This document shows, piece by piece, positions 28,901 to 41,700 of a stretch of DNA of 64,000 bases. Under the pieces are notes generated by a model, which worked only from the letters and a program-made list of their open reading frames with translations, had not been told where the DNA came from and did not search any database. The stretch is from Acrocarpospora macrocephala (GTDB taxonomy: Bacteria; Actinomycetota; Actinomycetes; Streptosporangiales; Streptosporangiaceae), in assembly GCF_009687865.1 (NCBI RefSeq), contig NZ_BLAE01000011.1:208774-272773 (forward strand), written 5' to 3'. Both the position numbers and the translations under genes were made by a program. Position 1 is the stretch's first letter; each line of letters starts with the position of its first letter.

Positions 28901-29518
28901 CGAGCAGGCCGTGTCCACCGTCACCGCCGGACCCTCGAACCCGAACGAGTACGCGATCCGCCCCGACGCCACGCTGCGCAGGGTCCCGATGCCCAGCTGT
29001 CCCTCCAGCTCCACCGGCAGGCCCGGCCCGACACCGTAGTCACCCCCGGCGAGCCCGGCGAACACGGCGGTACGGCTCCCGCGCAGCGCCCCCGGATCGA
29101 TCCCCGCCCGCTCGAACGCCTCCCACGCGGTCTCCAGCAGCAACCGGTGCTGCGGGTCGGTGGCCAGTGCCTCCCGGGGCGAGATCCCGAAGAACTCCGC
29201 GTCGAACCCCGCCGCATCCGCCAGGAAGCCCCCGTGCCGGGTGTAGGAGGTGCCGGGATTGTCGGGGTCAGGGTCGTACAGGGCGTCGAGATCCCAGCCC
29301 CGGTCGGCGGGGAACGCGGTCACCGCGTCGCGCCCGGTCGCGACCAGATCCCACAGGTCCTCGGGCGAGGCCACGCCGCCGGGGAACCGGCAGGACATGC
29401 CCACGATCGCGACCGGCTCCCGGCGCGCGGACTCCACCTCGTGGAGCCGGGCCCGCAGGCTCTGCACATCGGCGATGGCGCGCTTCAGATAGTCGCGAAG
29501 CTTGTCGTCGTCGGCCAT
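22988..29518 (-). CDS. Type I PKS, module 5 with thioesterase: KS-AT(malonyl)-DH-KR-ACP-TE
   Basis: This 2176-residue protein starts (GGAGC ribosome site) with a coiled-coil docking helix (1-32). Approximate domains: KS 33-460 (Cys near 204 in TVDTACSSS), AT 615-920 (GHSIGE near 730, HAFHS near 820: malonyl), DH 985-1350 ([10 protein letters not shown] and [12 protein letters not shown]), KR 1520-1700 ([12 protein letters not shown] motif near 1620: B-type, YAAAN), ACP near 1840 ([11 protein letters not shown]) and TE 1940-2160 (Ser in GRSMGG near 2021, His in GDHFTVL). It adds the last unit, reduces and dehydrates it, then releases the chain by hydrolysis or lactonisation. A 10-residue repeat ([10 protein letters not shown] type) fills a loop between the two halves of DH. 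The AT and its flanks are nearly identical at DNA level to those of module 2. Confidence 0.93.
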   Translation of the reverse strand: MADDDKLRDYLKRAIADVQSLRARLHEVESARREPVAIVGMSCRFPGGVASPEDLWDLVATGRDAVTAFPADRGWDLDALYDPDPDNPGTSYTRHGGFLADAAGFDAEFFGISPREALATDPQHRLLLETAWEAFERAGIDPGALRGSRTAVFAGLAGGDYGVGPGLPVELEGQLGIGTLRSVASGRIAYSFGFEGPAVTVDTACSSSLVALHLAVQSLRSGESDLALAGGVSVMATPQGFVEFSRQRGLSADGRCKAFARAADGTGWAEGVGFLLVERLSDALRLGHEVLAVVRGTAVNQDGTSNGLTAPNGPSQQRVIQQALAAARLSASDVDLVEAHGTGTSLGDPIEAQAIIATYGQGRDPGHPLWLGSLKSNIGHAQAAAGVGGVIKVVQAIRHGLLPRTLHVDEPSPYVDWSAGSVQLLTEAREWRSGATRRAGVSAFGVSGTNAHVIIEEPPSEPLSPLSSPEVASGSGLSAGSVAGPKAASVAGPKAASVAGSEPGSVLKGIGRPGVDAALPELASRWSAGGLVPWVVSGRGLAGLRGQAARLAEFVVADLDPADVGYSLARGRAVLDERAVVVAGDRGELLAGLRSLAAGEPSGQVVSGRPGRALAYLFTGQGSQREGMGRELYERFPVFAEAFDAAVKELDAHLAGVLVGGAPGVASADVPGGAVGELGGLSVRDVVFGSAGLLDQTVYTQSGLFALQVGLFRLLESWGIFPDFLVGHSIGELAAAHVAGVWSLTDAAKVVAARGRLMQALPSGGAMAAIEASEDEVPAGVEIAAINGPGSLVITGDEDAVEAVVASWKRRTRRLAVSHAFHSARMEPMLGEFRQILESVTFSEPSIPLVSTLTGRITTVTHPDYWVRQVREPVRFADAITALDAAGVTTFLELGPDGVLSGMARESLPEGRVLAPVLRKDRPEDVTALLALGHAHIHGRTIDWNAVFPQARKVDLPTYAFQHSRYWLEPPAQHLADPAALGLTAAGHPLLGAAAVLADADGVLLSGRISLRTHPWLADHAVMGTVIVPGTALLELAVRAGDETGLDTLDELVIETPLVLPDQGSVDVQVATGTPDDSGRRPVTIHSRQEGTTAWTRNAAGFLTGTHPEARPPEGVRPAQLEILPQGGPQPDAGAQEIPGPDAGTRGVPGPDAGTRGVPGPDAGTRGVPGPDARMRGVPGPDAETRRVPEPDAQAQGVPEPGTEVHSEVWSQGVATLRGQFEVWPPEGAIPVEVDDVYQTLASAGLTYGPAFQGLRAAWRAGDEFLAEVELAEPEHADAARFGIHPALLDAALHIVAHHGLRDSPPGQNRLPFAYGGVRLHASGAAALRVRLTPRGTEELSLHAADASGAPVVSVASLRARLVAAERLRPAAHDALFQPVWTEVEATTAEEPAYVVQVTGAEFRDLEPEAAVRAHINRVLDRVREWLAAERDGSSRLVVVTRYAVATTTEESPNLVIAPIWGLIRSAQAEHPGRIALVDVAASGPDAIRWAVAAALGSGEPQLAVRNGKVLAPRLTRASAGDGGRDWNPEGTVLITGGTGALAGELARHLATTRGIRHLVLLGRRGRLAPELTAELTALGTQVTMAAADAADRAALAAVLAAIPARHPLTAVVHASAVVDDGLIESLTPEQVSRVLRPKMDAAWALHELTRDHDLADFVLYSSGASLLGGPGQGGYAAANAFLDALAAHRRALGLPGVSLAWGLWERPTGVTAHLTDADRARAARAGLGALTTEEGLTLFDAALRLDQPVLVPARLDLRPRDEPPPALLRALIRPVRRSARTRAETGPVLAHRLARLPGERRAEAALEAVTVEVAAVLGANAATIAPDRPFNDLGLDSLTAVELRNRLDTVTGLRLPATVTFDHGTTGALTAYLLTRLATAPEPEPAETAPQGPLADLYRRLCAKGEYAAAAELIGVASHLRSSFTAGQAKDHTLDPIRLAEGPAPIALICFPAVSAISGPHEYARFGHAFTGERDVHVLPSPGYDQDDLLPDSEETFIRMHADTVARLVGDRPYTIVGRSMGGCVAHSVAAELENRGVPASGLVLIDSYPIESASLEGMRDWWLKAMLTGMLERIERYRMVWSDASLTTMGGYGRILAGWEPKPIDAPTLVVRAEQPLRGTIVDPTGRLDWRAFWPLPHETADVPGDHFTVLEEHSDTTVAAVRDWIESIEKRST
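25921..26130 (-). repeat. 30-bp minisatellite inside the module 5 DH
   Basis: Seven 30-base units run head to tail; the three from 26011 to 26100 are identical and the outer ones degenerate. On the minus strand they encode a Pro/Gly/Asp-rich decapeptide, read as [10 protein letters not shown]. The array keeps the reading frame. Confidence 0.95.
26990..27910 (-). repeat. Homogenised AT tract (module 5 copy)
   Basis: About 0.9 kb covering the AT domain and its N-terminal linker is nearly identical to 41060-42010 in module 2, including synonymous positions; shorter parts also match module 3 (about 36405-36900). This suggests recent gene conversion or duplication. Confidence 0.75.
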
Positions 29519-29530
29519 GGAAAGCGCTCC

Positions 29531-32500
29531 TCAAAGCGAATCGTGGTCGAGAAGCTGGAAGAGCTCCTCGTCGGTGGCGGAGTCGAGGTCGACTGCGGTG
29601 CCCGGAGCGGCGGCGGTTCCCCACTGATCAAGCAGCCGCCGCATCCTGGCCAGCAGCTCTGGCTCGGCCCCGGCGGCGAGCACGGTCTCCAGGTAGTCGA
29701 GGGAGGCGTTCGCGGACGGGAACCTGACGGCCGCGCCGGACAGCTCGTCCCTGAGGTAGCCCGCGATCGCGGCCGGGGTCGGATAGTCGAAGACCAGCGT
29801 GGGCGGCAGCTGGAGGCCGGTGGCCGCGTTCAGCCGGTTGCGCAGGTCGACGGCGGTGAGCGAGTCGAGGCCCAGGTCGCGGAAGGGCCTGCCGAGTTCG
29901 ACGGCGCTCCCCCCGTCGTGGCCGAGGACGACGGCGGACTCGGCGCGTACCAGGTCCAGGACCGCCTCGTCGAGTTCGGGCCCGCTCAGCGCGGTGATGG
30001 ACCGGGGCGCCGGTTCCGGCGCGACCTCGGCGGCCCTGGTTCCGGGGGGCGCGGCATCCAGCCAGAACCGGCGCCGGTGGAAGGCGTAGGTCGGCAGTGG
30101 CACCCGGCGGCCTCCCGGGAACAGCGGCAGCCAGTCCACAGGGACACCTCGGACGTGCAGTTCGGCCAGCGAGGTGAGGAAACGGCCGAGGCCGCCCTGG
30201 TCGCGGCGGAGCGATCCGGCCACCACCGCGGGCGTGCCCGCGAGGGTCTCCTGGATCCCGGCGGTCAGCACGGGATGCGGGCTGACCTCGACGAACACGC
30301 CGTATCCCTGCTCGGCCAGGCCGCGCACGGCCGCGTCGAAACGCACCCGCTCGCGCAGGTTGGCATACCAGTAGCCGGCGTCCATCGGGGTATCGCCGAG
30401 CCAGTCCGCGGTAACCGTCGAGTAGAGCGGCACCCGGCCCGGACGCGGCCGGACCGGCGCGAGCGCCTCGCGCAACTCGGCCTCGATCCGCTCCACGTGC
30501 GCGGAATGCGAGGCGTAGTCCACGGGGATGAGCCGCGCCCTGACCTCCTCGTTCTTGTACGTCTCGACCAGCCCCGCCACCGCGTCCGCGTCCCCGGATA
30601 TCACCACCTGCGCCGGACTGTTGACGGCCGCGATCGAGACGAGATCCCCCAGCCGGGGTTCCACGTCCTCCGGCGGCAGCGCGATCGACGCCATCGCCCC
30701 ACTCCCGGCCAGCGCCAGAATGGCCCGGCTGCGCAACGCCACCACCCGCGCCGCGTCATCGAGGCTGAGAATGCCCGCAACGCAAGCCGCCGCGATCTCC
30801 CCCTGGCTGTGCCCCGCCACCGCATCCGGCCGCACCCCGTAGGACTCCCAGAGCGCGGCCAGCGACACCATCACCGCCCACAGCAGCGGCTGCACCACAT
30901 CCACCCGCTCCGGCTCCGGCGCCCCAGGCGCGCCCCGCAACACCTCTTCAGGCGTCCAGTCCAGGTACGCCGAGAGTGCCCTCCCGCACTCCCCCAGCCG
31001 CCCGGCGAACACCGGGGCCTCGTCAAGCAACTCGACCGCCATCCCCGCCCACTGCGACCCCTGACCAGGGAAGACAAACACCACCTTGCCCTCGGCGTCG
31101 GCCACCCCCCGGACCACCCGCGACGACGACACACCCCCCGCCAGCGCCCGCAACCCGGCCCCGAACCCATCCGCACCACCGAGCACGACCGCCCGATGCT
31201 CCATTCCGGCCCGCGTCGTCACCAACGAGAACCCGACATCCACCGCGTCAACCGACTCGGCCAACTCCGCCAGCCGCGCAGCCTGCCCACCAAGCGCCTC
31301 AGCCGTCCTAGCCGAAATCGGCCAGGCCAAGACCCCGGCGACACCCGTCTCCGGCCCGCGAGCGACAGACGCCGACGTCGGATCAGGTTCCAAGGCAGCC
31401 GTCATTCCCTGGGACGTGGCCGAGACAGAAGCCGAGTCGGCAACCGTGACCGGGACCGAACCCGGGACCGAAGCCGGATTCGTGGCCGGAGCCGAACCCG
31501 TGACCGAAGCCGGATTCGTGACCGAAGCCGGATTCGTGACCGGAGCCGGATTCGTGACCGGAGCCGGATTCGTGACCGGAGCCGGATTCGTGACCGGAGC
31601 CGGATTCGTGACCGGAGCCGGATTCGTGACCGGAGCCGGATTCGTGGCCGGAGCCGGATTCGAAATAAAGGCAGAGGTCGGTGCCGGAACGGGGGCGGAG
31701 GTCGAGGCCAGGCCAGGGGCCGATTCCTGGGGCGGTGCCGGGGTGTGTTTCGGGGAGAAGGTGAGGTCTGGTGGGGCCTGCTCGATGATGACGTGGGCGT
31801 TGGTGCCGCTGACGCCGAAAGCTGAGATGCCCGCGCGGCGTGGGCCGCTGGAGTGCCACTCCCGGGGTTTGGTGAGCAGTTCGACCGCGCCGGCCGACCA
31901 GTCGACGTGCGGGGTGGGCTCGTCCACGTGCAGCGTCCTGGGGAGCACTCCGTGCCGGATGGCCTGGACCATCTTGATGACCCCGGCCGCTCCGGCCGCC
32001 GCCTGGGTGTGCCCGATGTTCGATTTGAGCGAGCCGAGCCAGAGCGGATCCCCGGGACGGTCCTGGCCGTACACCGCGATCAGCGCCTGCGCCTCGATCG
32101 GGTCGCCGAGCGTGGTGCCGGTGCCGTGGCCTTCCACGGCGTCCACCTGGCCGGGGGCGAGCCCGGCGTTGTTGAGCGCTTGGCGGATCACCCGCTGCTG
32201 CGATGGCCCGTTCGGCGCGGTGAGACCGTTGGAGGCGCCGTCCTGGTTGACCGCCGTGCCGCGCACCACGGCCAGCACCTGGTGGCCCAGCCGCCGGGCG
32301 TCGGCCAGCCGCTCGACCAGCAGCAGGGTCACCCCTTCCGCCCACCCGGTCCCGTCGGCGGCGCCCGCGTACGCCTTGCACCGCCCGTCGGCGGCCAGCC
32401 CGCGCTGGCGGGAGAACTCCACGAACACCGAAGGGGAGGCCATGACCGCGACCCCGCCCGCCAGCGCCAGATCCGACTCCCCCGACCGCAGCGACTGCAC

Positions 32501-35500
32501 CGCCAGATGCAACGCGACCAGCGACGACGAGCAGGCCGTGTCCACCGTCACCGCCGGACCCTCGAACCCGAACGAGTACGCGATCCGCCCCGACGCCACG
32601 CTCCCCGCGTTGCCGTTGGCCAGATAGCCCTCCAGCGGCACGGGCGCCTCCCCCAGCCTGGGCGCGTAATCGTGGTACATCACTCCGGCGAAGACCCCGG
32701 TCCGGCTCCCGCGAAGGCTGTCCGGGTCGATCCCGGCGTGCTCGAACGCCTCCCAGGCGGTCTCCAGCAACAGCCGCTGCTGCGGGTCGGTGGCCAGCGC
32801 CTCCCGGGGCGAGATCCCGAAGAAGGCGGCGTCGAACTCGGCCGCGTCATGCAGGAACCCCCCAGACCGGGTGTACGAGGTGCCCGGATTGGCCGGGTCC
32901 GGATGGTAGAGAGCCTCCAGATCCCACCCTCGATCGACCGGAAAGTCCGTAATCGCGTCCCCACCCGATTCGACCAGCCGCCACAGGTCATCGGGACTGG
33001 CGATCCCCCCGGGAAGCCGACACGCCATCCCAACGATGGCGATCACATCCTCAGAAGCATCCACCCGCCCGCCGCCGCCACGGCCCTCCATCCGACCGCC
33101 GATACGCCCGCCAGCTTCCCCACCGCTCCGCCGACCAGCTTCTCCGCCGCTCCCCCAGCCAGCTTCTCCACCGGTCGGCCCGTCGGCTCCGCCGCCGGTT
33201 TGATTGCCAGCGTCCCTGCCAACTTCGCCGCCAAATTCCCCGCCAGCCCGTCCAGCACTCTGTCCAGCGCTTTCTCCTCCGTCCCGTCCAGCGGTCTGCC
33301 CGCCGGTTTGTACGACTTCGAGTTGGGCGCGCAGGTGATCCACGACCGCGGCCGGGGTCGGATGGTCGAAAGTCAAGGTGGCGGGGAGTCTCAGACCGGT
33401 GGCCGTGTTGAGGCGGTTGCGCAGTTCGACCGCCATCAGCGAATCGAGTCCCAGGTCGTTGAACGCGCGCTGGGCGGGCACCGACTTGGTGCCGAGGACC
33501 GCCCCGGCCTCGGCCCGGACCAGGGCCAGCAGGGCCTCCGCACGGGCGGTCTCGTCGAGCGCAGCCAGCCGCCGTACCAGCGGGAGTTCAGGCGCGGCGG
33601 CCCGGCGGGGGGCGCGGACGAGCCCGCGGAGCAGGGGCGCCTCGCCACCGGATCGCGGGTCGAGCGCGGCCGCGACCACGACGGGGTGCCCGAGCGAGAG
33701 CGCGGCGTCGAACAGCTCCAGGCCAGTCGCCGTCGGAAGCGCCCGCACGCCGCCCCGGGCCGCCCGGGCCCGGTCGGCCTCGCTGAGATGCGCGGTGACG
33801 CCGGTGCTCTCCGCCCAGAGCCCCCAAGCCAGCGACACGGCGGGCAGGCCAAGCGTGCGCCGATGCTCCGCCAGGGCGTCCAGGTAGGCGTTGGCCGCCG
33901 CGTAGCTCGCCTGCCCGGCGCTGCCGAGGATTCCGGCGACCGAGGAGTAGAGCACGAACCAGGCCAGGTCGAGATCCTTGGTCAGCTCGTGCAGGTGCCA
34001 GGCGGCGTCCGCCTTGGGACGCAGCACGGCCGCGACTCGGTCGGGGGTGAGCGAGGTCAGCACCCCGTCGTCGACGATTCCGGCGGTGTGCGCGACGGCG
34101 GTCAGCGGATGCTCGGGCGGAATGGCGGCGAGCACAGTTTCAAGGAAGCCGCGGTCGGCCGCGTCTCCCGCGAGAATATCGACGCGAGCGCCCAGCGCGG
34201 CCAACTCATCTCTCAGATCACTCGCGCCGGGGGCGTGCGCGCCACGACGACTGGTCAGCACCAGATGCCGTACGCCGTGCCGCACCACCAGATGCCTGGC
34301 AAGCAGGCGACCGAGCCCACCCGTGCCACCAGTGATCAACACCGTCCCATCCGGGTCGAACGGCTTGGCGCTGATGGCCAACTCCCCACCCGGATCAAGC
34401 AGCTTGCCGTGCCTCGCCAGCTCCTCACCGGGATCGACCCGCTCGGCGCGGCTTCCCGATTCCCCTCCCGGACCGGCCGGCTTGCCGTGGCTCCCCACTC
34501 CCCCATCCCCGTCGAGGGGCTTGACCCGACTCGCCGTGTCCGCCGCCCGCACCAATCGGGGCACCAGGATCCGCTCCCCGCGTACGGCGAGTTGAGGCTC
34601 GTCGGCGGGGATCGCGGGCACGTCACCGTCGATCAGGACGATTCGTCCTGGATGCTCCGTTTGGGCCGAACGGACCAGCCCCCAGACCGCCGCCGCTCGC
34701 GGATCGACGGCATCACCGGGGAGAGCGGAGACGGCGTTCCTGGTCCGCACGACCACCACGGATTCCGACGAATCACCGAGACGGCGGCTCAGCTCGGCCA
34801 GCACCCGGTTGACCAGGTCGTGTACGTCCCCGCTAAGCGGCTCGTCGATCACATCGACGGGGTCAGTGGCGGAGGTGGTGGTGGAAACGTCGACCCAGTC
34901 CACCCGGTAGAGATCCTGCCGTGGAGCCGACCGGAGCGTGTCCGGGTCGATCGGCCTGGACCGGAGCACGTCAACTGAGACCACAGGCGCGCCAGTGACG
35001 TCGGCGACCTCCACGGCCCACGCGTCGGATCCCGCCGGGGTCAGCCTGACCCGTGCGGTGGTGGCCCCGGAGGAGTACGCGCGGACACCCTGCCAGGCGA
35101 AGGGCAGCAGGACCCGGCTCTGGTCGGCGGCGACATGAAGGGCAGCGTCGAACAGCGCGGGATGAACACCAAAACGAGCGGCATCGGAGTGCTCACCCTC
35201 CCGAAGAACCACCTCAGCGAAGATCGTCTCACCACGCCGCCATGCGCCCGTCACACCCTGGAACGCAGGACCGTAATCGAGCCCGGCAACGGCCAACCCG
35301 TCGTAGAGCCCCCGGACATCGACTGCTTCGGCATCCGCGGGCGGCCATTCAACCAGGCCGAAGCCCCCACGACCGGAGCCCTCGGCGCCAAAGTCCTCAC
35401 GCGCGCCCCCCTGACCACCGGAAACACCACTCGCATTCCCCGTGCCGCCGGAAGCCCTACGCGTAACCTCGTGACCACCGGAGCCCTCAGGTGCAATCTC

Positions 35501-38500
35501 GTGACCGCCGGAAACGCCATGTGCGACCCCCTCACCGCCGGAACCCTCACGCGCAACCTCGTGACCGCCGGAACCCTCACGAGCGACCCTTTTACCGCCG
35601 GAGTCCCGAGTGGTGGAATCCCGACGGGCGGTGTGCTGGTGAGGGGGCTGGTGGTCGGTGGTGGTGATGCGGCCGGTGGCGTGTCTGAGCCATTCGCCGC
35701 CGTCGAGCCGGGAGTGGATGGCGACGTCGAGATGCTCGACGGAGACCTGGATTTCCGCTGTGTCGTGATCCGGGAGCACTAGCGGGGTCTCGATCACCAG
35801 CTCGTCCAGGGTGCTGCCGCCCGCTTCGTTCAGTGCCCGGAGGGCGAGTTCCACCAGGGCGGTGCCAGGAAAGACCGGTGTTCCGGCGATGGCGTGGTCG
35901 GCGAGCCAGGGGTGTGAGCGGGTGGAGATCCTGCCGGTGAGCAGCACGCCGCCGCCGGCCAGGTGCACGACGCCGTCCAGCAGCGGGTGATCGGATGCAC
36001 CGTTGGGCGGCGCTTGCGGAACGTCGAGCCAGTAGCGCTGCCGTTGGAACGGATAGGTGGGCAGATCGGCCTTTCTCGCTCCCGGGAATACGGCGTTCCA
36101 GTCGATCCGGCGGCCGTGGATGTGGGCGTGGCCGAGCGCGAGCAGGGCGGATTCGTCCTCGGGACGACCCTTGCGCAGCACGGAAGCGATCACGCGCTCA
36201 TCCGGAAGCGACTCCCGCGCCATCCCGGCCAGAACCCCATCAGGTCCCAATTCCAGAAATGTCGTGACACCTGCGGCATCCAGAGTGTTCACGGCATCGG
36301 CGAACCGGACCGGCTCCCGCACCTGCCGCACCCAATAATCCGGGTGAGTGACGGTTGTGATCTGACCGGTCAACGTCGACACCAGCGGGATCGAAGGCTC
36401 GCTGAAGGTCACCGATTCCAGGATTTGCCGGAATTCGCCGAGCATCGGTTCCACCCGGGCCGAATGGAACGCATGGCTGACCGTCAAACGCCGAGTCCGC
36501 CGCCCCCGAGCGGCGAACTCGGACACCGCTGCCGCGACCGCGTCCTCATCACCGGTGACCACCACCGACGAAGGACCATTAATCGCCGCGATCTCGACCC
36601 CCTCGGGAACCTCCTCCTCGACCGCCTCAATCGCCGCCATCGCCCCACCAGGCGGCAACCCCTGCATCAACCACCCCCGCGCAGCTACCACCTTCGCCGC
36701 GTCCGCCAGCGACCACACCCCGGCCACATGCGCCGCCGCCAACTCCCCGATCGAATGACCCGCCAAATAATCCGGAAATATCCCCCACGACTCCAACAGC
36801 CGGAACAACCCGACCTGCAACGCAAACAGACCCGACTGCGTATAAACCGTCTGATCCAGTAACTCAGCCGAACCGAACACCACATCCCGAACCGAGACGC
36901 CGCTCAGATGAGCGTCCAGCTCTGCGACCGCCGCGTCGAAAGCCTCGGCGAACACCGGGAAACGCTCATACAGCTCCCGGCCCATTCCCTCTCGCTGGCT
37001 TCCCTGGCCAGTGAACAGATATGCCAGCTCGCCGCCCGTACCGCCGTGAATCACGCTGGCGGATGGTTCGTCGTTCGCCAGAGATCGCAGCCCGGCGATC
37101 AGGTCGTCGTGGTCGGTGGCGACCACGACCGCGCGCTCGTCGAGAACCGCGCGGCGGGTGGCCAGTGAGTGCCCCGCGTCCGTCTTATTCGGTTCTGTCG
37201 TGAGATATCCGGCCAGTTGAGCGGCTTGAGCGCGAAGGCCTGCGTGAGTTCGCCCAGAGAGCACCCATGGCACCGCACCTGTCACGGCAGCCGGCGCGGC
37301 TTCTTCCGTGATCGTCCCGATAGGCGATCGAGGGGACGACGACGAAGATGACACCACCGGAGCCGCTTCGATGATCACATGGGCGTTGGTGCCGCTCACC
37401 CCGAAGGCCGACACCCCGGCCCGCCGGGGCACGTCCGATAGCCATTCCTGGGCGCGAGTCAGCAGCCTTACCTGCCCGGCCGACCAGTCGACGTGCGGTG
37501 TCGGCTCGTCCACGTGCAGGGTCCGGGGCAGCAGGCCGCGCCGGATCGCCTCGATCGCCTTGATGACCCCGGCCACGCCCGCCGCCGCCTGGGTGTGCCC
37601 GATGTTCGACTTCACCGAGCCGAGCCAGAGCGGTCGGCTCGGATCACGCCCCTGGCCGTACGTGGCGAGCAGCGCGTGCGCCTCGATCGGGTCGCCCAGG
37701 GTGGTGCCGGTGCCGTGCGCCTCCACCAGGTCGACCTCGCCCGCCGACAGCCCGGCGGAGGCGAGCGCGCGCCGGATGACCCGCCGCTGTGCGGGCCCGT
37801 TCGGCGCGGTCAGGCCGTTGGAGGCGCCGTCCTGGTTCACGGCGGAGCCGCGTACCACGGCCAGCACCTCGTGGCCCAGCCTGAGCGCGTCCGACAGGCG
37901 TTCCACCAGCAGGAACCCGGCGCCTTCGGCCCAGCCGGTGCCGTCCGCGGCGCGGGCGAACGCCTTCACGCGGCCGTCGGGGGCCAGGCCGCGCTGCCGG
38001 GAGAACTCCACGAAACCGACCGGCGAGGTCATCACCGTCACCCCGCCCGCGAGTGCCAGGTCGGACTCTCCCGATCGCAGCGACTGGACGGCCAGGTGCA
38101 GGGCCACCAGCGAGGACGAGCAGGCGGTGTCCACCGTCACCGCCGGGCCCTCGAACCCGAACGTGTACGCGATGCGTCCCGACGCCACGCTCGCCGCCGT
38201 ACCGATGCTCAGGTAGCCGTCGACGGCGGCGGGGACATAGGGAAGGCGCGCCGCGTAGTCCTGGCCGTTCATCCCGGCGAAGACGCCGGTGCGGCCGCCG
38301 CGCAGGGCGGACACGTCGAGGCCGGCCCGCTCGAACGCCTCCCAGGCGGTCTCCAGCAGCAGCCGCTGCTGCGGGTCGGTGGCCAGCGCCTCCCGCGGCG
38401 AGATCCCGAAGAACTCCGCGTCGAACTCCGCCACATCCGCCAGGAACCCGCCGTGCCGGGTGTAGGTGGTGCCGGGGCGGTCAGGGTTGGGGTCGTACAG

Positions 38501-38734
38501 GCGGTCCAGATCCCAGCCCCGGTCGTCCGGGAACTCGGAGACCGCGTCGACCTCGTCGGCCACCAGCCGCCAGAGGTCCTCGGGGGATCGCACCCCGCCC
38601 GGGAACCGGCAGGCCATCCCGATCACCGCGATCGGTTCGCTCTGGTCGTCCCGTACGCGCTGGAGCCGTTGCCGGGTTTCGTGCAACTCGGCGGAGACCC
38701 GCTTGAGCAGATGCCGGATCTGGTCGTCAGTCAT
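29531..38734 (-). CDS. Type I PKS, modules 3 and 4: KS-AT(mal)-DH-KR-ACP / KS-AT(mmal)-ACP
   Basis: This 3067-residue protein starts 15 bases after the previous stop, with a GAGG ribosome site. Approximate domains for module 3: docking helix 1-32, KS 33-460 (Cys near 203), AT 570-880 (GHSIGE, HAFHS: malonyl), DH 910-1260 ([22 protein letters not shown]), KR 1460-1640 (VDD, B-type), ACP near 1768. Module 4: KS 1895-2320 (Cys near 2065), AT 2550-2850 (GHSQGE near 2645, YASHS near 2740: methylmalonyl), ACP near 2955 ([11 protein letters not shown]), C-terminal docking region. Module 4 has no reductive domain: the AT passes through about 60 residues straight into the ACP, so a beta-ketone with an alpha-methyl remains. 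Repeats swell the DH of module 3, the ACP-KS linker (about 1815-1890, Gly-rich) and the KS-AT linker of module 4. Confidence 0.93.
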   Translation of the reverse strand: MTDDQIRHLLKRVSAELHETRQRLQRVRDDQSEPIAVIGMACRFPGGVRSPEDLWRLVADEVDAVSEFPDDRGWDLDRLYDPNPDRPGTTYTRHGGFLADVAEFDAEFFGISPREALATDPQQRLLLETAWEAFERAGLDVSALRGGRTGVFAGMNGQDYAARLPYVPAAVDGYLSIGTAASVASGRIAYTFGFEGPAVTVDTACSSSLVALHLAVQSLRSGESDLALAGGVTVMTSPVGFVEFSRQRGLAPDGRVKAFARAADGTGWAEGAGFLLVERLSDALRLGHEVLAVVRGSAVNQDGASNGLTAPNGPAQRRVIRRALASAGLSAGEVDLVEAHGTGTTLGDPIEAHALLATYGQGRDPSRPLWLGSVKSNIGHTQAAAGVAGVIKAIEAIRRGLLPRTLHVDEPTPHVDWSAGQVRLLTRAQEWLSDVPRRAGVSAFGVSGTNAHVIIEAAPVVSSSSSSPRSPIGTITEEAAPAAVTGAVPWVLSGRTHAGLRAQAAQLAGYLTTEPNKTDAGHSLATRRAVLDERAVVVATDHDDLIAGLRSLANDEPSASVIHGGTGGELAYLFTGQGSQREGMGRELYERFPVFAEAFDAAVAELDAHLSGVSVRDVVFGSAELLDQTVYTQSGLFALQVGLFRLLESWGIFPDYLAGHSIGELAAAHVAGVWSLADAAKVVAARGWLMQGLPPGGAMAAIEAVEEEVPEGVEIAAINGPSSVVVTGDEDAVAAAVSEFAARGRRTRRLTVSHAFHSARVEPMLGEFRQILESVTFSEPSIPLVSTLTGQITTVTHPDYWVRQVREPVRFADAVNTLDAAGVTTFLELGPDGVLAGMARESLPDERVIASVLRKGRPEDESALLALGHAHIHGRRIDWNAVFPGARKADLPTYPFQRQRYWLDVPQAPPNGASDHPLLDGVVHLAGGGVLLTGRISTRSHPWLADHAIAGTPVFPGTALVELALRALNEAGGSTLDELVIETPLVLPDHDTAEIQVSVEHLDVAIHSRLDGGEWLRHATGRITTTDHQPPHQHTARRDSTTRDSGGKRVAREGSGGHEVAREGSGGEGVAHGVSGGHEIAPEGSGGHEVTRRASGGTGNASGVSGGQGGAREDFGAEGSGRGGFGLVEWPPADAEAVDVRGLYDGLAVAGLDYGPAFQGVTGAWRRGETIFAEVVLREGEHSDAARFGVHPALFDAALHVAADQSRVLLPFAWQGVRAYSSGATTARVRLTPAGSDAWAVEVADVTGAPVVSVDVLRSRPIDPDTLRSAPRQDLYRVDWVDVSTTTSATDPVDVIDEPLSGDVHDLVNRVLAELSRRLGDSSESVVVVRTRNAVSALPGDAVDPRAAAVWGLVRSAQTEHPGRIVLIDGDVPAIPADEPQLAVRGERILVPRLVRAADTASRVKPLDGDGGVGSHGKPAGPGGESGSRAERVDPGEELARHGKLLDPGGELAISAKPFDPDGTVLITGGTGGLGRLLARHLVVRHGVRHLVLTSRRGAHAPGASDLRDELAALGARVDILAGDAADRGFLETVLAAIPPEHPLTAVAHTAGIVDDGVLTSLTPDRVAAVLRPKADAAWHLHELTKDLDLAWFVLYSSVAGILGSAGQASYAAANAYLDALAEHRRTLGLPAVSLAWGLWAESTGVTAHLSEADRARAARGGVRALPTATGLELFDAALSLGHPVVVAAALDPRSGGEAPLLRGLVRAPRRAAAPELPLVRRLAALDETARAEALLALVRAEAGAVLGTKSVPAQRAFNDLGLDSLMAVELRNRLNTATGLRLPATLTFDHPTPAAVVDHLRAQLEVVQTGGQTAGRDGGESAGQSAGRAGGEFGGEVGRDAGNQTGGGADGPTGGEAGWGSGGEAGRRSGGEAGGRIGGRMEGRGGGGRVDASEDVIAIVGMACRLPGGIASPDDLWRLVESGGDAITDFPVDRGWDLEALYHPDPANPGTSYTRSGGFLHDAAEFDAAFFGISPREALATDPQQRLLLETAWEAFEHAGIDPDSLRGSRTGVFAGVMYHDYAPRLGEAPVPLEGYLANGNAGSVASGRIAYSFGFEGPAVTVDTACSSSLVALHLAVQSLRSGESDLALAGGVAVMASPSVFVEFSRQRGLAADGRCKAYAGAADGTGWAEGVTLLLVERLADARRLGHQVLAVVRGTAVNQDGASNGLTAPNGPSQQRVIRQALNNAGLAPGQVDAVEGHGTGTTLGDPIEAQALIAVYGQDRPGDPLWLGSLKSNIGHTQAAAGAAGVIKMVQAIRHGVLPRTLHVDEPTPHVDWSAGAVELLTKPREWHSSGPRRAGISAFGVSGTNAHVIIEQAPPDLTFSPKHTPAPPQESAPGLASTSAPVPAPTSAFISNPAPATNPAPVTNPAPVTNPAPVTNPAPVTNPAPVTNPAPVTNPASVTNPASVTGSAPATNPASVPGSVPVTVADSASVSATSQGMTAALEPDPTSASVARGPETGVAGVLAWPISARTAEALGGQAARLAELAESVDAVDVGFSLVTTRAGMEHRAVVLGGADGFGAGLRALAGGVSSSRVVRGVADAEGKVVFVFPGQGSQWAGMAVELLDEAPVFAGRLGECGRALSAYLDWTPEEVLRGAPGAPEPERVDVVQPLLWAVMVSLAALWESYGVRPDAVAGHSQGEIAAACVAGILSLDDAARVVALRSRAILALAGSGAMASIALPPEDVEPRLGDLVSIAAVNSPAQVVISGDADAVAGLVETYKNEEVRARLIPVDYASHSAHVERIEAELREALAPVRPRPGRVPLYSTVTADWLGDTPMDAGYWYANLRERVRFDAAVRGLAEQGYGVFVEVSPHPVLTAGIQETLAGTPAVVAGSLRRDQGGLGRFLTSLAELHVRGVPVDWLPLFPGGRRVPLPTYAFHRRRFWLDAAPPGTRAAEVAPEPAPRSITALSGPELDEAVLDLVRAESAVVLGHDGGSAVELGRPFRDLGLDSLTAVDLRNRLNAATGLQLPPTLVFDYPTPAAIAGYLRDELSGAAVRFPSANASLDYLETVLAAGAEPELLARMRRLLDQWGTAAAPGTAVDLDSATDEELFQLLDHDSL
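31482..31661 (-). repeat. 18-bp minisatellite in the module 4 KS-AT linker
   Basis: Ten tandem 18-base units (plus-strand unit GTGACCGGAGCCGGATTC), the six from 31536 to 31643 identical. On the minus strand they encode the hexapeptide NPAPVT, giving a long Pro-rich spacer between KS and AT. Confidence 0.95.
35401..35610 (-). repeat. Degenerate 30-bp repeat inside the module 3 DH
   Basis: About seven diverged 30-base units encode a decapeptide of the form [10 protein letters not shown]. It sits in the same DH loop as the 30-bp array of module 5 but has an unrelated sequence. Confidence 0.85.
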
Positions 38735-38749
38735 CGTTGCCTCACCGGT

Positions 38750-41700
38750 TCAGGAGATGCCGAGGGTTCTGGTGATGAACTCGACGAGCTCGTCGTCGCC
38801 CGCCGACTCGAGCTCGTCGGCCGCGGAGGGGACGCCGTCCCCCCAGGTGGCCAGCCGCCGCAGCCGGGCCCCCGCGGCCTCGCGGTCCTGACCGGTCAGG
38901 GTGGCCAGCGCGCCTTCGAGCGCGTCGATCCGTTCCAGGACCGAGGCCACGGCGTCCGGCCCGGAACCGGGGGCGATCTCAATGCGCAGGTGGGCGGCCA
39001 GGGCGTCGGGGGTGGGGTGGTCGTAGACGAGGGACGGGGGCAGCCGCAGGCCGGTGGCGGCGGCGAGCCGGTTGCGCAGTTCGACCCCGGCCAGCGAGTC
39101 GAATCCCTGGTCGCGGAAGCGCACGCCGGGGTCCACGGCTTCGGGTGAGGGGCGGCCCTGCACGGCGGCGACCTGGGTCCGTACCAGCCGGAGCAGGAGC
39201 CGGTGCTGTTCGGTCTCGGTCAGCCCGGCGAGCCGTCCGGCCAGGTCTTCCTCGGCGGGGGGCGCCGTCGTGGTCTCCTGGTGGGCTTCCGGCAGCTCGC
39301 TCACCAGGGTGTGCGGGCGGTTCCCGAACAGGGCCGCCCAGTCGACGTCGGCGATCACCACGTGGGTCTCGTCACGGTCGAGGGCCTTTCCCAGGGCGGT
39401 GACGGCCAGGTCTGGGGGCATGGCGCGCAGGCCGTACCTGGCGAGGGTGCGCCCGGCCGCCGGGTCGGCCAGGCCCGCGCCCGCCCAGCGACCCCAGGCG
39501 ATCGAGGTGGCGGGCAGTCCCTCCGCCCGGCGGCGCGCGGCCATGGCGTCCAGGTAGGCGTTGCCTGGCGCGTAGTTGGCCTGCCCGGCCACGCCGCAGA
39601 CGCCGGCCACCGACGAGAACAGCACGAAGGCGGACAGGTCGAGGTCGCGGGTGAGTTCGTGCAGATGCCGGGCCCCGCCCGCCTTGACCCGCAGGACGCG
39701 CTCGACCCGCTCCGGTGTCAGCGCGGTGATGAGGCCGTCGTCCAGGTCGGCCGCCGCGTGCACGACGGCGGTGAGCGGGCGTTCCGGCGGGATCGACGCG
39801 AGCACGCGGGCCAGCGCGTCCCGATCGCCGACGTCGGCGGCGGCGTAGGTCGCCTCCGCCCCGAGCGCCGCGAGCCGCTCGCTCAGCTCGGCCGTGCCCG
39901 GCGCGGCCGCCCCTCTCCTGCCGACCAGGAGAAGATGCCGTACGCCCCGGCCCGCCAGCCAGGCCGCGACGTGACCGCCGAGCGCGCCGGTGCCGCCGGT
40001 GACCAGGACGGTGCCGTCTGTCGTCCAGGACCGGGTCTCGTCGGGCGGGGGTGTGCGGGCCAGGCGCCGGGCGTACACGCCGGACGAGCGGATGGCGACC
40101 TCACGTTCCGCGCCCCCGAGAAGCGCGGCGAGCCGCTCCCAGTTCTCTTCGTTGTACGGCTCTGGCAGATCGACGAGGCCACCCCAGTGGGCGGGACTCT
40201 CCACGGATGCGATCGCACCCAGGCCCCAGAGCAGCGCCTGCGCGGGATCGGGGGCGGCGTCGCCGGAGCCAGTCGAGACGGCGTTCCCGGTCACATACCA
40301 GAGGGGGGCGGTCAGGAGGGTGTCGTGCGCGGCCTGGAGCAGGGCCAGATTCCCCGCGTACGCCCATGGGACGGCCTCCGCACGATCGCGGGTGGTGACC
40401 GAAAGGAGCGAGAGCACGCCCGCGACCTGGCCCGCTGACGCCAGCTCGGCGGCGAGTTTGGCCCGGTCGGCGGACGGGACGAGGACCCGGACGACCTGCG
40501 CGCCGCGACGGCTCAGCGCCCGCTCGGCGAGGTCGGCCGCCTGTTCTGCCCCCGCGCCTTCTGGGACAAGGACGAGCCACCGCCCCTGGAGACTCCCACC
40601 GGAGGGCTCGGGCATGCGGCGCCACGCCACCTGGTGCCGCCAGGCGTCAACGCCCTGGGCCAGCGCGCCGCCCGGCTTGCTCGCGTCCAGCCAGAAGCGT
40701 TCCCGCTGAAAGGCGTAGGTGGGCAGGTCGACCCTGGTCGCGCCGGGGATGACGGCCTCCCAGTCGATCGGGCGGCCGTGGATGTGGGCGTGGCCGAGCG
40801 CGAACAGGGCGGTTTCCTCCTCGGGACGGCCCTTGCGCAGCACGGAGGCGACCACCCGGCCGTCCGGAAGCGACTCACGCGCCATCCCCGCCAGCACCGC
40901 GTCCGGCCCGATTTCCAGAAATGTCGTGACCTCGGCGGCGTCCAGCGTTCTTATCGCGTCGGCGAAACGAACCGGCTCGCGAACCTGCCGCACCCAGTAG
41001 CCCGGATCGGTGATGTCGCTCACCCGCCCGGTCAACGTCGACACCACCGGAATCACCGGCTCACTGAAGGTCACCGATTCCAGGATTTGCCGGAATTCGC
41101 CGAGCATCGGTTCCATCCGGGCCGAATGGAACGCATGGCTAACCGTCAACCGCCGAGTCCGCCGCTTCCATGAGGCGACAACGGCCTCGACCGCGTCCTC
41201 ATCACCCGTGATCACCACCGAATTGGGCCCGTTGATCGCCGCGATCTCAACGCCCTCGGGAACCTCCTCCTCGCTCGCCTCGATCGCAGCCATCGCCCCA
41301 CCCGACGGCAACGCCTGCATCAACCGGCCCCGCGCGGCCACCACCCTCGCCGCATCGGTCAGCGACCACACCCCGGCCACATGCGCCGCCGCCAACTCCC
41401 CAATCGAATGACCCACCAGAAAATCCGGAAATATCCCCCACGACTCCAACAGCCGGAACAGCCCGACCTGCAACGCGAACAAGCCCGACTGCGTATAGAC
41501 GGTCTGATCCAGCAACCCAGCCGAACCGAACACCACATCCCGAACCGAAAGCCCGCCCAGCTCACCGACCGCGCCGCCCGGCACGTCAGCGGGCACCACG
41601 CCTAGCCCACCCCCGACCGCCTCGCCTGGCGCACCCCCGACCAGAGCCCCGGCCAGATGGGCGTCCAACTCCTTGACGGCCGCGTCAAAAGCCTCAGCGA

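Noticed and set aside
31482-31661. Possible CRISPR array (regular 18-base repeats)
   Set aside because: Units are strictly head to tail with no spacers, keep the PKS reading frame and encode NPAPVT; no cas genes are present.
28418-34978. Two long plus-strand frames of over 1000 codons each opposite the PKS genes
   Set aside because: They are Arg/Pro/Gly-rich antisense readings typical of high-GC DNA, with no domain motif; the minus strand carries clear PKS domains throughout.
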